Below, one piece after another: positions 6,452-15,893 of a DNA stretch of 17,325 nucleotides; position 1 is the stretch's first letter; each line of letters starts with the position of its first letter. Source of the stretch: JALOAD01 sp023228995 [NCBI: Candidatus Muiribacterium halophilum] (GTDB lineage Bacteria > Muiribacteriota > Muiribacteriia > Muiribacteriales); NCBI GenBank assembly GCA_023228995.1, contig JALOAD010000065.1, positions 1 through 17,325 on the forward strand. Direction: 5' to 3'. The notes beneath the pieces are model-generated. The model was not told where the DNA came from. It was given only the letters and a program-made list of their open reading frames with translations, and did no database searches. The position numbers and the translations under genes are program-made.

Positions 6452-9034
6452 TTATAAGACCTCAAATATTATATCGGCATTTTTTTCATCAATGCTAATT
6501 TTTTGACCAGGCAAAATCTTTCCTGCAATTATAATTTCAGCTAAAGGATTTTCTATCTTTTTTTGAATAACTCTTTTTAAAGGTCTTGCTCCAAATACTG
6601 GATCATATCCTTTATTTACAATGAATTCTTCAGCTTTTTGAGTAATTTCAAGCTCAATTTCTTTTTCTAAAAGTCTTGATGCTAAAATATTTATCTGTAT
6701 TTTTACGATTTTTGATATATTTTCTTTTGAAAGTCTATCAAATATAATTCTTTCATCTATTCTATTAAGAAATTCAGGTTTAAAATAATTGTATAAAACC
6801 TCATCAATATCTTTTTCAATATCAGAAAGACTTCCCTGATTATTCATAATAATATCTGAAGCAATATTTGAAGTCATTATAATAACTGAATTTCTAAAAT
6901 CAACAGTTCTTCCCTTTCCATCTGTAAGTCTTCCATCATCAAGTATTTGAAGAAGTATATTAAACACATCACTATGAGCTTTTTCTATTTCATCAAGCAA
7001 TATAATCGAGTACGGTCGTCTTCTAACACTTTCGGTAAGAATTCCACCTTCATCATATCCGACATAGCCTGGAGGAGCTCCTATAAGCCTTGCTACAGAA
7101 TGTTTTTCCATATATTCACTCATATCAATTCTAATCATTGATTTTTCTGTATCAAATAAAAATTCAGCTAAAGCTTTTGCAAGCTCAGTTTTTCCAACTC
7201 CAGTCGGACCCATAAATAGAAAACTTCCAATCGGTCTTCCACTATCATTAAGCCCAGCTCTTCCTCTTCTTACAGCATTACTTACAGCTTCAAGAGCAGG
7301 CTTTTGACCAATTACTCTTTTTGCAAGATTTTTTTCCATATAAAGAAGTTTTTCTTGTTCACTTTGAATTAATCTTGATACTGGAATACCAGTCCATTTA
7401 CCGACAATATTTGCAATTTCTTCTTCTGTAACTTCTTCTTTTAATAAAGTTTTATCTTTTTGTAGATTTTTCAAAAAAGTATTTTTTTCTTCCAGTTGTT
7501 CTAAAAGAGCTGGAATTTTACCGTATTTTATTTCTGAAGCTCTTGCAAGATCAAAATTCCTTTCAGAAAGTTCTTCTTCAGTTTTTAATTTATCAATTTC
7601 TGCTTTAATATTTTGAATTTCAACAATTGATTTTTTTTCATTTTTCCAATGAAGTTCAAGACTTCTTTCTTTTTCAACAAGATCACTTTTTTCTTTATTA
7701 AGATCTTTAAGTCTTTCCTGACAAAGAGGATCTTTTTCTTTTTTTAAAGCTGTATTTTCAATATCAATTTGCATAATTCTTCTTTTAATACTATCAATTT
7801 CAGCTGGCATAGAGTCAATTTCCATTCTCAACTGCGAAGCTGATTCATCCATAAGATCTATTGCTTTATCAGGTAAAAATCTATCAGTTATATATCTTGA
7901 AGATAAAGTAACAGCTGATATAATCGCTGAATCCTGAATTCTTACACCATGATGAACTTCATATTTTTCTTTTAAACCTCTTAAAATAGAAATCGCTTCC
8001 TCAATACTTGGTTCTTTTATTAAAACAGGTTGAAATCTTCTTTCCAATGCTGAATCTTTTTCAATATATTTTCTATATTCATTTAATGTAGTTGCACCTA
8101 TACATCTTAAAGTACCTCTGGCAAGAGCTGGTTTTAACATATTTGAAGCATCAACCGAACCTTCAGCGTTACCTGCACCAACAAGAGTATGAAGTTCATC
8201 AATAAACATTATTATCTGACCTTCTGAATTTTCAACTTCGTTTATAACAGATTTAAGTCTATCTTCAAATTCTCCTCTGTATTTTGCTCCAGCAATTAAA
8301 GAACCTATATCAAGCACAAATAAAGTTTTATTTTTCAATGATTCAGGAACATCATTTTGAGCAATTCTAATTGCAAGACCTTCTGCAATAGCAGTTTTAC
8401 CAACACCTGGTTCACCGATTAAAACAGGATTATTTTTTGTTCTTCTTGATAAAACCTGTATTGTTCTTCTAATTTCTTCATCTCTACCAATAACTGGATC
8501 AAGTTTACCTTTTCTTGCAATTTCAGTAAGGTCCTTACCAAATTTTTTTAAAGGATTATATCTTTCTTCAGCATTTTGGGAATTTACATTAACATTTCCT
8601 CTCATTTCTTTAATAGCTTTATTAAGCTGTTTTTCAACAACTCCATTTCTTTTAAGAATTAATGCTGAGATATCTTTTTCATCTTTTACAATTGCAAGAA
8701 GAATATGATCAGTAGAAATATACTCATCTTTCATTGATTCAGCAATATCAAAACTTCTTTCTAATATTGTTTTAAGTTCAGGAGTTAAATATTGATTACC
8801 AAAAACACCTTCAACAACAGGTAGTTTTTTCATTTCTTCTTCTATTTCATTTAAAATAACATTACTTTGCACTCCAAGTTTTGAAAGCATCGGAGAAGTT
8901 ATTCCATCTTGTTGATTTATCATTGTATAAAGCAAATGTAAAGAAGAAATACCTTGATTTTTCCTTTTATCTGCTAGTTTTTGGGCTTGTTCTACAATTT
9001 CTTGAGCTTTAACTGTAAATTTATCAAGTCTCAT
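6452..9034 (-). CDS. clpB: ClpB disaggregase (Hsp100)
   Basis: ClpB is a cytoplasmic hexameric ATPase that pulls proteins out of aggregates together with DnaK. Visible parts of this 860-residue protein: Clp N-domain (1-145); first AAA+ module with Walker A GEPGVGKT (207-214), pore loop KYRGEF (251-256) and Walker B IIMFIDE (274-280); a coiled-coil M-domain at about 400-530, which separates ClpB from ClpA/ClpC; second AAA+ with Walker A GPTGVGKT (609-616), pore loop GYVGY (656-660), Walker B IILLDE (677-682) and sensor-2 GARPLKR (815-821). An in-frame ATG 27 bases earlier exists, but GGAGG five bases before 9034 and the MRLDKFT start typical of ClpB select this one. It follows the minus-strand glycosyltransferase gene after 166 bases and ends at the terminator 6409-6428. 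No CIRCE element is present upstream. Confidence 0.98.
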   Translation of the reverse strand: MRLDKFTVKAQEIVEQAQKLADKRKNQGISSLHLLYTMINQQDGITSPMLSKLGVQSNVILNEIEEEMKKLPVVEGVFGNQYLTPELKTILERSFDIAESMKDEYISTDHILLAIVKDEKDISALILKRNGVVEKQLNKAIKEMRGNVNVNSQNAEERYNPLKKFGKDLTEIARKGKLDPVIGRDEEIRRTIQVLSRRTKNNPVLIGEPGVGKTAIAEGLAIRIAQNDVPESLKNKTLFVLDIGSLIAGAKYRGEFEDRLKSVINEVENSEGQIIMFIDELHTLVGAGNAEGSVDASNMLKPALARGTLRCIGATTLNEYRKYIEKDSALERRFQPVLIKEPSIEEAISILRGLKEKYEVHHGVRIQDSAIISAVTLSSRYITDRFLPDKAIDLMDESASQLRMEIDSMPAEIDSIKRRIMQIDIENTALKKEKDPLCQERLKDLNKEKSDLVEKERSLELHWKNEKKSIVEIQNIKAEIDKLKTEEELSERNFDLARASEIKYGKIPALLEQLEEKNTFLKNLQKDKTLLKEEVTEEEIANIVGKWTGIPVSRLIQSEQEKLLYMEKNLAKRVIGQKPALEAVSNAVRRGRAGLNDSGRPIGSFLFMGPTGVGKTELAKALAEFLFDTEKSMIRIDMSEYMEKHSVARLIGAPPGYVGYDEGGILTESVRRRPYSIILLDEIEKAHSDVFNILLQILDDGRLTDGKGRTVDFRNSVIIMTSNIASDIIMNNQGSLSDIEKDIDEVLYNYFKPEFLNRIDERIIFDRLSKENISKIVKIQINILASRLLEKEIELEITQKAEEFIVNKGYDPVFGARPLKRVIQKKIENPLAEIIIAGKILPGQKISIDEKNADIIFEVL

Positions 9035-9039
9035 AAAAA

Positions 9040-9044
9040 CCTCC
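9040..9044 (-). promoter_or_regulatory. Ribosome binding site that sets the clpB start
   Basis: GGAGG on the minus strand, five bases upstream of the ATG at 9034. It rules out the upstream in-frame ATG at 9061, which lacks such a site. Confidence 0.85.
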
Positions 9045-9200
9045 ATAAATCGTAAATACATATTTATTGATTAGTATAATACAAAAACTATACCAAAATA
9101 AAGCAGTTGAGAGTTTAATTGTTTAAATAGTTATGGGTTGAAAAGAATATATCCCTTATCCTGCATCCCAATTCCAGTTTTTTTGTGTAATTTTTCCACA

Positions 9201-10298
9201 CTATGTAGAAGTTATTCTTGAGATTTTGTATAAATATAAATAAATATTAAAAATCTGACTTGAAGTATTTTTTATTGAAAAGTTTTCCATCATATATTCA
9301 TAAGCTTTTTTAGTATTAATTTTTCTCTTATCAATATTAAATATTACTTTTTCAAAATCTTCAGGTGAAAAATCCTGCATGAAAAAAACTTTTTTATTAT
9401 ATATTTGATTATACGGAAATACATCTGGTAAAAACACTGGTATATCCAGAAACATAGCATGTTTTATAATATCTGAATTTTCAGGTTCTTCCATATCAAA
9501 TTTTTTGAGATATATAAAAACATCACTTTCTGTAAGAAGATTATTTTTTTCAGTATTTGATACTTTACCAATATTTTGGCATTCAAAACCTTTAGATTTA
9601 AGTATTGAATAACTTATTGAATCTCTTGTATAAAAAATTATATTTTGATTTATATGTTTGAGATATTCAAAAAAAATCAGATATTGTTTAAATTTTTTTT
9701 CAATTTCAATACTTATACTTACTTTATTTTTAGAATAATCTCTATCAGGTATATTCATTTCAGGATCGCATGGAAAATTAATTAATTTATAAGGTGTTTT
9801 TACATTCATTTTTGTATAATAATTTTTTATTAATTCACTTCTAAGGATTACAAAATCAGCATTTTTTATATTAGAATTAATATGATTTACATTTTTATTA
9901 AAAAAATTCTTTAAAGGATTTTTCCATAAATTTAATAAAATCTTTTTATCTTTATATAATTCCTTTAAATTACTTATAATATTTACAATGTTTTGTGATT
10001 CAGGATTATCTGAAATTTCAATAATATCAGGATTTACTTCTTCAACTGCATTTAAAATATCTTTTATCTTAAAAAAATGTATATTTTCTAATCTTTTAAT
10101 AGAAAATTTTTTATTAGTTTCAAGTTCTATAAAATTTAATTTACCATTTGTAAAATCTTTAAATTTAATTATCTCATCACTATAAAATAAACTAGGAACT
10201 ATCAAAGTAAAATTAAGATCATTGTAATTTGTAAGATATTTGTAATAACTCTGTATATTTTGATTAATATTTCTAAATCCAATCACAAGTATATTCAT
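9201..10298 (-). CDS. Divergent GT-B-type glycosyltransferase-like protein
   Basis: The protein (365 residues, no signal peptide or membrane helix) reads like a GT4-type glycosyltransferase, which moves a sugar from a nucleotide donor. It has an N-terminal Rossmann-like strand MNILVIGF, a central NPDIIEISD segment (89-97), and NADFVILRSE (146-155), like the 'become aware of other name' segment that ends the first domain. The second half has a LLTESDVFIYLKK segment (254-266) and an EPENSDIIKHAMFLDIPVF region (271-289), where family members usually have the E-x7-E motif with G-rich context. Here it is degenerate, so donor binding or activity may be altered. It starts four bases after the stop of the upstream gene, so translation is likely coupled. 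The substrate is unknown; the neighbouring ABC-2 transporter suggests an envelope role by inference. Confidence 0.6.
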   Translation of the reverse strand: MNILVIGFRNINQNIQSYYKYLTNYNDLNFTLIVPSLFYSDEIIKFKDFTNGKLNFIELETNKKFSIKRLENIHFFKIKDILNAVEEVNPDIIEISDNPESQNIVNIISNLKELYKDKKILLNLWKNPLKNFFNKNVNHINSNIKNADFVILRSELIKNYYTKMNVKTPYKLINFPCDPEMNIPDRDYSKNKVSISIEIEKKFKQYLIFFEYLKHINQNIIFYTRDSISYSILKSKGFECQNIGKVSNTEKNNLLTESDVFIYLKKFDMEEPENSDIIKHAMFLDIPVFLPDVFPYNQIYNKKVFFMQDFSPEDFEKVIFNIDKRKINTKKAYEYMMENFSIKNTSSQIFNIYLYLYKISRITST

Positions 10299-10302
10299 AA
10301 AT

Positions 10303-11004
10303 TTAATTTAAAGTCTTTTCAAGGATTATTTTTGCATATTCAAATACTTCTTTATTACCTGAAGTTTCAGCTTTTTTTTTGATTTTTTCAACATGTATTC
10401 TATTAAAAGTTTTTTTGAATAATTCCATATATTCTTTGGAATTAACACTATCAATATATTTATAATTTTCAATAAGTTTTTCAATAATCTCAATATCATC
10501 TTTATATTTAACAAAATATCTCTGAATAGCAGCTCTAACTTTTGCTTCTTCATCAAGAAATGCAATTATAGCAATTGGATAATATTCTCTATTACCAAAA
10601 TTAAGAATAGCTTCAGCAATAATCTGTCTAGCCTGAGGATGAGAATAATAATTCATAACATAATCGAAAGCTTCAATAGTTCTCCAATTATTTTGTCTAG
10701 TTGATGCTTTGACATTTTTTAAAATATCAAGTTCGCTATCATGCTCCCAATCAGCAAGATATATTCTCTCAATAATATTATCAACCGGATGATTTTTTTC
10801 AAATCCAACATCATTGAGAGTATTTGTTATTTCTTTTTTTTCATGAATAATAATTTCAACTTCAGTAATATTACCAGCTTTTAAGATGTTTTTAAGAACA
10901 TAAAAATCTACAACAGTATTTATTCCTGCAATTAATATATTATCAGAAATAATCTGTTCACCTATAATATTTCCTCGTTTAAGTTCACCTTTATTTATTT
11001 TCAC
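10303..11004 (-). CDS. Protein of unknown function, GTG start
   Basis: This 233-residue soluble protein is not recognised with confidence. Its first 55 residues contain the pattern G-x-IIGEQIISDNILIAG...LKNILKAGNITEVEI, which resembles the short domain that precedes HD-GYP phosphodiesterases, but no HD or GYP motif follows. Residues about 105-233 are helical and repeat-like (EAILNFG, IAFLDEEAKVRAAIQRYF), suggestive of HEAT-type repeats. The start is GTG at 11004, supported by AGGAG seven bases upstream. It lies 56 bases after the permease gene and four before the glycosyltransferase gene, so it is part of that operon. Possible role: a scaffold or regulator of the transporter or glycosyltransferase; this is a guess. 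Confidence 0.65.
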   Translation of the reverse strand: MKINKGELKRGNIIGEQIISDNILIAGINTVVDFYVLKNILKAGNITEVEIIIHEKKEITNTLNDVGFEKNHPVDNIIERIYLADWEHDSELDILKNVKASTRQNNWRTIEAFDYVMNYYSHPQARQIIAEAILNFGNREYYPIAIIAFLDEEAKVRAAIQRYFVKYKDDIEIIEKLIENYKYIDSVNSKEYMELFKKTFNRIHVEKIKKKAETSGNKEVFEYAKIILEKTLN

Positions 11005-11011
11005 CCAAAAT

Positions 11012-11016
11012 CTCCT
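11012..11016 (-). promoter_or_regulatory. Ribosome binding site for a GTG start
   Basis: AGGAG on the minus strand, seven bases upstream of the GTG at 11004. It supports the non-ATG start of the unknown-function gene; no ATG lies in frame near by. Confidence 0.75.
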
Positions 11017-11060
11017 AATTTAAACATTTAATAAAACAATAAAACCTGTTGAAAAACTTT

Positions 11061-12647
11061 CTATAAACATTTTTGTAATTTTTTTACATTCCATTTATAA
11101 AATAAAAAAGAAACAATTAAAAGTAAAGCATAAATTGCAATATTACCTGAGTAAAATTCAAATAAATTTATAATATTTTTTTGTAATCTCCATGTTTCTT
11201 TACCTTGATATACTAGCATAAAAAAACCTGTAAACCCTGATAAAAATACAAATAATTGCACAGGTATTGTAAATACAGAAAAACTATCTTTCATTTTAAT
11301 TGATGAAAAATATCCAGCCATTGTTAAAAAGAATATCGGCATTATAATTGAATTCATAATAAAAATAACAACTATATGAACGTTACTTTTAAAAAATAAA
11401 ATATTTACAAGATTAAGTAATAAAGACAAAACAATCATCAATGGTAAAAATAATCTAATTCTTGCTAAAACTACTGATGAAAGCTTTATAGGAAGACTTT
11501 TTAAAAAAACAATTTCACTATGTTTTCCATAAAATGCTCCAAAAAATAATCTTGCTATAAAAGAAGCAGTTATAAGCATAACAACTCCTGAATTAAGAAA
11601 TAAAAATGAATTTGTAAAACCTTCGAGTTTTGAGAGAAAAAATAAGTTAAATATAAATATTACGATTACACCAATAAACAACCATATTTGCTGGAAATTT
11701 ATCCAATTTCTCTTAATAAGAAATAATTCTTTATCTCTTAAAATTTTTACTTCATCATTGTTTTCATTAATATTAAACTGAATGTTTTTAATATCTGCAA
11801 AATCACCTTCATTTTCTTCTATTTTATAGAATTTTTGCCAAATTTTCCAAGATAAAATTAAAAAGAATGATGAAAATAAAACAAGATATAACCAAGGATA
11901 AAAAGAATTAACAGTATTATCAACACTTGATAAAAAAATATCTTTTATCCATGAAGATGGAAAAAAACTTAAAAATCCCATTTTTAGATTTTCAATATAA
12001 TCAGTTATCGAAGCATCTCCAGAATTAATAAGAACTTCTGGTCTTGCAAGTCTAATAAGAATTATAAATCCAGACATTAAAACAGCAGAAATAGAAATAA
12101 GCATATTTCTACCTCTTTTACCTTTAAAAAAACTTACAATATAAATTGTAATGCTAATAGCAATAGATACATAGCAAATTGCAGCAAAAATCGAAGCTAA
12201 AATGCCTTCAAATATTATTGAAACTGGAGCTGAAAATTTTACATAAAACGAAAAAACTGCTCCAATAGTAAAAGTAATAAATAATGCTGCTCCATAAACG
12301 AAAAGTTTAATAAATCTATTAAAAAATATTATTTTTTTGTTTACAGGAAGTGAGTAAAGAAACAATATTTCACTATCATCATAAAAAACCGGAAAAACAT
12401 GAATCATTGTTGATAAAAACGCCATAATTATAAGGAAAAATATAAATATATCAATAAATACAGAAAAGAAATAAACAGCGGTTTCCATATCAGCTTGGGC
12501 AATGATATTTGATGTAACTTTATAGTTTAATCCATAACTACCTAAAACAAGAAACAGAAAAAGTAATATATAAAATAAATCTGTAAAATAATTCCTGTTT
12601 TTTTTCCTGGCAAAAATACTATAAAAAGTTAAAATTAGATTTTTCAT
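11061..12647 (-). CDS. ABC-2 type transporter permease
   Basis: This integral membrane protein of 528 residues has about twelve hydrophobic helices, from TM1 at about 22-42 to TM12 near the C-terminus, in two six-helix halves separated by a cytoplasmic stretch around 285-310. The layout fits the large, poorly conserved permeases of ABC-2-type systems that pair with a single ATPase; no substrate-binding or periplasmic domain is seen. Its ATG overlaps the ATPase stop by four bases (ATGA), so the two are translationally coupled and almost certainly form one transporter. The substrate is unknown. Lack of any clear Pfam-type motif means the assignment rests mostly on topology and its neighbour. 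Confidence 0.8.
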   Translation of the reverse strand: MKNLILTFYSIFARKKNRNYFTDLFYILLFLFLVLGSYGLNYKVTSNIIAQADMETAVYFFSVFIDIFIFFLIIMAFLSTMIHVFPVFYDDSEILFLYSLPVNKKIIFFNRFIKLFVYGAALFITFTIGAVFSFYVKFSAPVSIIFEGILASIFAAICYVSIAISITIYIVSFFKGKRGRNMLISISAVLMSGFIILIRLARPEVLINSGDASITDYIENLKMGFLSFFPSSWIKDIFLSSVDNTVNSFYPWLYLVLFSSFFLILSWKIWQKFYKIEENEGDFADIKNIQFNINENNDEVKILRDKELFLIKRNWINFQQIWLFIGVIVIFIFNLFFLSKLEGFTNSFLFLNSGVVMLITASFIARLFFGAFYGKHSEIVFLKSLPIKLSSVVLARIRLFLPLMIVLSLLLNLVNILFFKSNVHIVVIFIMNSIIMPIFFLTMAGYFSSIKMKDSFSVFTIPVQLFVFLSGFTGFFMLVYQGKETWRLQKNIINLFEFYSGNIAIYALLLIVSFLFYKWNVKKLQKCL

Positions 12648-13384
12648 ATAAGGCTAAGAAGTTCCTTGTATTTTTCTCCACCAGTTAGATTAATGAATAT
12701 ATCCTCAAGTACATCATTATTTTGTTCTTTTTTAAGTTCTAAAATATTACCAGCAAAAATAATTTCACCTTTATCAATAATTATTACTCTATCACCGATT
12801 TTTTCTGCAATTTCAAGAATATGAGTTGATAATATAATAGTTTTACCTTGTTTTTTTTCATTTATCAGAATTTCCTTTAATATTTTTACACTAACCGGGT
12901 CAAGACCATTCATAGGTTCATCAAGAAGTATATATTTTGGATTATGCATTAAAACAGAAATTATACCGAATTTTTGTTTTACACCTTTTGGAAGTTCAAA
13001 AACAGGTATATCAACAAACTTTTCAATTTGAAAAAGTTCTACAAAATTATTAAATTTATCTTTATTAAATTTATTCTTTCTTAAATTACAAACTAATTTG
13101 ATAAATTCTTCACCACAAAGACTTTCGTAAAAAAAAGGATTTTCAAAAAGAAACCCGGTTTGTTCTTTGACTTTATTCATATTTTCTTTAAAATCAACAT
13201 CAGAATAATGTATATCACCAATTTTTGTTTCCCATACACCAGATATAAGCTTTAAAAAAGATGATTTACCTGAACCGTTTTCTCCAATAAGAACAGTTAT
13301 TTCTGAACTTGGAATTTCAACGCTTATATTATGGAGCAATTCCTTATCATTAACTGAAAAACTAACTTTATCAACCTTTATCAT
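12644..13384 (-). CDS. ABC transporter ATP-binding protein
   Basis: This 246-residue nucleotide-binding subunit energises the permease encoded just downstream. Walker A is GENGSGKS (34-41), Walker B YILLDE (151-156), the H-loop His is H188 (LSTHI), and LDP after Walker B is typical. The signature is LPKGVKQ (131-137) rather than LSGGQ, as is common in ABC-2 exporters (LSKGMKQ-like). The ATG has GAGG five bases upstream. A 340-bp spacer separates it from the divergent lptB. It heads a four-gene operon (ATPase, permease, unknown protein, glycosyltransferase). Confidence 0.92.
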   Translation of the reverse strand: MIKVDKVSFSVNDKELLHNISVEIPSSEITVLIGENGSGKSSFLKLISGVWETKIGDIHYSDVDFKENMNKVKEQTGFLFENPFFYESLCGEEFIKLVCNLRKNKFNKDKFNNFVELFQIEKFVDIPVFELPKGVKQKFGIISVLMHNPKYILLDEPMNGLDPVSVKILKEILINEKKQGKTIILSTHILEIAEKIGDRVIIIDKGEIIFAGNILELKKEQNNDVLEDIFINLTGGEKYKELLSLI

Positions 13385-13504
13385 ATAAACCTCACTAAAT
13401 TAGCACTCGCTACGCTCGTTAGTAAAGACCTTCGATCTAGTTTAAAACCTCTAACTAAGATTCTTTGGAGTCTGCTTACCAGGATTATTTATAATTCGCT
13501 CACT

Positions 13505-13524
13505 AAAAAAGCAATAGCTTTTTT
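13505..13524. repeat. Hairpin AAAAAAGC-AATA-GCTTTTTT
   Basis: Perfect eight-base arms (13505-13512 and 13517-13524) with a four-base loop. Mostly A/T with a GC pair at the top. It could stop transcription weakly in either direction; no clear T-run lies beyond the stem. Confidence 0.4.
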
Positions 13525-13659
13525 TACTTGCATTTCCCGATTTTTCCCGATTCCCGGTTTCACCCCTAATCACTTTCGCTCTTTCCATTTTATCATATAA
13601 ATAATTGATTTAAAAATTAGATATTTAATAAAAAATTAATTATCAAAAACAATTGCCCT

Positions 13660-13694
13660 TTATTGTTGAAAAATATTTGTTATTGTTGTAAATT
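13660..13694 (+). promoter_or_regulatory. lptB upstream region with 20-bp-spaced direct repeat
   Basis: TTATTGTTG followed by A/T occurs at 13660-13668 and again at 13680-13688, exactly 20 bases (two helical turns) apart. A weak promoter fits across it: TTGAAA (13666-13671), 17 bases, TAAATT (13689-13694). An alternative -10, TATTAT, is at 13696-13701. The repeat may be two half-sites of a regulator. Confidence 0.3.
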
Positions 13695-13715
13695 CTATTA
13701 TGGTGAATATTTTTT

Positions 13716-13719
13716 GGAG
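13716..13719 (+). promoter_or_regulatory. Ribosome binding site that sets the lptB start
   Basis: GGAG five bases before the ATG at 13725. An in-frame GTG at 13719 overlaps this GGAG, so it cannot use it. The ATG is the likely start. Confidence 0.8.
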
Positions 13720-13724
13720 TGTTT

Positions 13725-14450
13725 ATGATTCAAACAATTAAAGCAGATGAACTTTTAAAAGTATATAGCGGAAGAAAAGTTGTAAATAATGTCTCACTTA
13801 CTCTATCTAAAGGCGAAATTGTTGGACTTTTAGGTCCTAATGGAGCTGGTAAAACAACCAGTTTTTACATGATAGTTGGACTTATAATTCCAAAATCAGG
13901 AAGTATTTTTTATAATAATGAAAATATAACCGAATTACCAATGTATAAAAGAGCAAGACTTGGAATAGGTTATCTTCCTCAAGAACCTTCTGTATTTAGA
14001 AAACTTACTGTTGAACAAAATATTATGGCAATACTGCAATTTACAACACTCACTAAAAAAGAACAGCTTTTTAAAACCGAAGAACTTCTTGATGAATTAA
14101 AAATTGCTCATATTAGAAAAACTTCTGGCTACTCGCTTTCTGGTGGAGAAAGAAGAAGAGTTGAAATTGCTCGTGCTATAAGTACAAATCCTAATTTTTT
14201 ACTTCTTGACGAACCATTTGCCGGAGTAGATCCTATTGCTGTAGCTGATATTCAAGAAATAATCCATGAACTTAAAAGAAAAGGCCTTGGTATTCTTATA
14301 ACTGACCATAATGTTAGAGAAACACTTAATATAACTGATAGAGCTTATGTTATGAATCGTGGCGAAATTCTTGTTGAGGGAAATGCAGAATCTATTGCAA
14401 ATGATCCTAAAGCAAAACAGTTTTATCTTGGAGAAAAATTTAAACTATGA
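13725..14450 (+). CDS. lptB: LPS export ATPase LptB
   Basis: LptB is the cytoplasmic ATPase of the Lpt bridge, which lifts lipopolysaccharide from the inner membrane (LptB2FG) to the outer membrane. This 241-residue protein has Walker A GPNGAGKT (37-44), Q-loop [17 protein letters not shown] (Q86) which is diagnostic of LptB, signature LSGGE (138-142), Walker B FLLLDE (158-163) with [11 protein letters not shown], and switch His H195 (ITDHNVRE). It overlaps the next gene by four bases (ATGA). The Lpt permeases (LptF/G) and LptA/C are not in the window. Its presence is the main evidence for an outer membrane. Confidence 0.95.
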   Translation: MIQTIKADELLKVYSGRKVVNNVSLTLSKGEIVGLLGPNGAGKTTSFYMIVGLIIPKSGSIFYNNENITELPMYKRARLGIGYLPQEPSVFRKLTVEQNIMAILQFTTLTKKEQLFKTEELLDELKIAHIRKTSGYSLSGGERRRVEIARAISTNPNFLLLDEPFAGVDPIAVADIQEIIHELKRKGLGILITDHNVRETLNITDRAYVMNRGEILVEGNAESIANDPKAKQFYLGEKFKL

Positions 14451-15478
14451 ACGAAGGTGCAATTAAAGTACTTGGGATTCTTATGTTTTCAGGACTTATC
14501 GCTTATATCGGCGATATGGTTGGATTTAGAGTTGGTAAAAAAAAGATTTCACTTCTTGGATTAAGACCAAAACAAACCGCAACAATGATAACAGTTGCAT
14601 TTGGTATTTTAATAACTTCATTAACAATGATTTTTGGTCTTATAGTATCTGATGATGTAAGAGTTGCTTTGTTTATGATTGATAATATCAAAGCTGAAAT
14701 CAGAGAAAAAGAAGAGTTAAATAAAACTTTAACTACTGAAAAACGTCAGGTTTTGCAATCTGTAAAAGATCTTAATATTGAAATAATACAAAAAAAGAAA
14801 GAAATTGAAAAATTAACTCAATTTTACAAAGAATTAAAACAAAATGTAATAATTATCGAAATAAACGAAATTATAGCTCATGTTATAATTGAAAAAAACA
14901 CTCCTTACCCTGAAGTTGTCAAAAAATTTGAACAACTTTTTAAAGATTCCCATGAAGAAATTAGAGAAAAAGGTATAAAAACAAATCCAATCGGTAATAC
15001 AATAGAAGATTACAGAAAACAAATAAATGAAAAAGCTAAAATAATTGCAAATTCTCCTGTTAGATTTCTTCTTGAAACAGTTGCATCTTCTAATCTTACT
15101 TTAAAATCAACTCCAGGCAATTTATTTGATATAATAGCATTAGCTGAAACAAAAATAATAAGTGCAGGGGAAACAATAAAAAGTCCATTTTACATTGATT
15201 CAGATTGGGATATGCAGGCAATTTACAATACTACAACAATTTTTTTCCGTCAGGTAGAAGAATTTTTAATATCAAGAAAAGCATTTTTAAACAGTGATTT
15301 TTTTGTTCATCCAATTGAAATACAAGAAATTTGTCAAGAAATTAAAAAATTTGATAAAAGAATATATTTACAGGTTAATTTCAATAAAAATATTTACTCA
15401 TTAGGACCATTTAATTTTAGAGTTGAATTTTTAAATGCAGAAACAGCAATAGATTCAACATTAAAGGATAAAAATTAA
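14447..15478 (+). CDS. DUF3084-like inner-membrane coiled-coil protein
   Basis: Two membrane helices (about 7-23 and 46-67) frame a conserved segment, [20 protein letters not shown] (22-41), that matches the DUF3084 family known mainly from cyanobacteria. A coiled coil at about 80-132 (INDEx and [15 protein letters not shown] heptads) follows. The C-terminal ~200 residues are soluble with no recognised fold. Its role is unknown. It overlaps lptB by four bases and is therefore translationally coupled, which hints at a structural or regulatory partner of the LPS-export or envelope machinery; that is inference. The start ATG lies in the ATGA overlap; GGAG lies about 14 bases upstream within lptB. 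Confidence 0.75.
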   Translation: MNEGAIKVLGILMFSGLIAYIGDMVGFRVGKKKISLLGLRPKQTATMITVAFGILITSLTMIFGLIVSDDVRVALFMIDNIKAEIREKEELNKTLTTEKRQVLQSVKDLNIEIIQKKKEIEKLTQFYKELKQNVIIIEINEIIAHVIIEKNTPYPEVVKKFEQLFKDSHEEIREKGIKTNPIGNTIEDYRKQINEKAKIIANSPVRFLLETVASSNLTLKSTPGNLFDIIALAETKIISAGETIKSPFYIDSDWDMQAIYNTTTIFFRQVEEFLISRKAFLNSDFFVHPIEIQEICQEIKKFDKRIYLQVNFNKNIYSLGPFNFRVEFLNAETAIDSTLKDKN

Positions 15479-15482
15479 GAGA

Positions 15483-15893
15483 ATGAGTATTAATTATTTT
15501 CATATAACACATTCACAACAACAAATTATAGATGAATTTTGTCAAATAAAAAACACAAATTTACAAAATATTATAAATAATTACATTAAAGAATTTCCAG
15601 ATATAAACGACAAAAACAAAAAAGCAAATACTATAAAACTTATGAAATATATTTTTAATATAAGATATCCAATTTATTCAAAAATAAAAAATTCTTTTGA
15701 AGAATTAATTAGAAAAACAAAAAAAACTAATATATCATTAAATACTCACGAAATATTTGAGGATACCAGTGTTAACATCAATATAAACATTTCAAATTAC
15801 AATGAATTAATTAAATCCATAGAATTTTTAGAACAAAAAAAACAATATTTCAAAGAATATTTTAAGGCTCTTGAAAATGAAGATATTCTCTGA
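15483..15893 (+). CDS. Small hypothetical protein (orphan)
   Basis: This 136-residue protein has no signal peptide or membrane helix and no recognised domain. Lys/Asn/Ile-rich composition and a helical C-terminal stretch (about 105-132, IKSIEFLEQKKQYFKEYFKAL) suggest a coiled coil. The ATG is four bases after the DUF3084 stop, with only a weak AAGAGA-type binding site, and the 3' end overlaps the next gene by 17 bases, so it is co-translated in the lptB operon. It is supported as a gene by its position and the absence of other frames, not by homology. Confidence 0.55.
   Translation: MSINYFHITHSQQQIIDEFCQIKNTNLQNIINNYIKEFPDINDKNKKANTIKLMKYIFNIRYPIYSKIKNSFEELIRKTKKTNISLNTHEIFEDTSVNININISNYNELIKSIEFLEQKKQYFKEYFKALENEDIL
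15864..15867 (+). promoter_or_regulatory. Ribosome binding site that sets the SPL-like start
   Basis: AAGG, nine bases ahead of the ATG at 15877. An in-frame TTG at 15871 is only three bases away from it, too close, so ATG is preferred. Confidence 0.5.

Larger units (their letters stand above)
13385..13724. other. Divergent spacer with G+C-richer, partly palindromic segment
   Basis: No gene was found. Positions 13400-13600 are visibly richer in G+C than the flanking genes and contain a GAGCGTAGCGAG-type imperfect palindrome (13405-13419), AGTGAGCGAA inverted at 13495-13504, a CCCGATT/CCCGATTCCCGG duplication (13537-13557) and an A/T-flanked hairpin (13505-13524). A TTAGCACTC word at 13400-13408 matches one half of CIRCE but lacks the partner. 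It looks like a decayed mobile or palindromic repeat inserted between two promoters. Its last 70 bases carry the lptB upstream region. Confidence 0.5.

Noticed and set aside
9071-9081. Promoter for clpB (TATAAT or TATTAT/TATACT words)
   Set aside because: A plausible -10 exists on the minus strand, but no -35 of reasonable quality sits 16-18 bases upstream. clpB may depend on readthrough or on a different sigma factor.
10326-10565. A separate small gene on the minus strand
   Set aside because: It is a different frame inside the 233-residue unknown-function gene, which has a supported GTG start and fills the operon without it.
13400-13426. CIRCE heat-shock operator (TTAGCACTC)
   Set aside because: The left half matches exactly, but the right half (GAGTGCTAA) is absent at the expected spacing, and the neighbouring genes are an ABC transporter and lptB, not chaperones.
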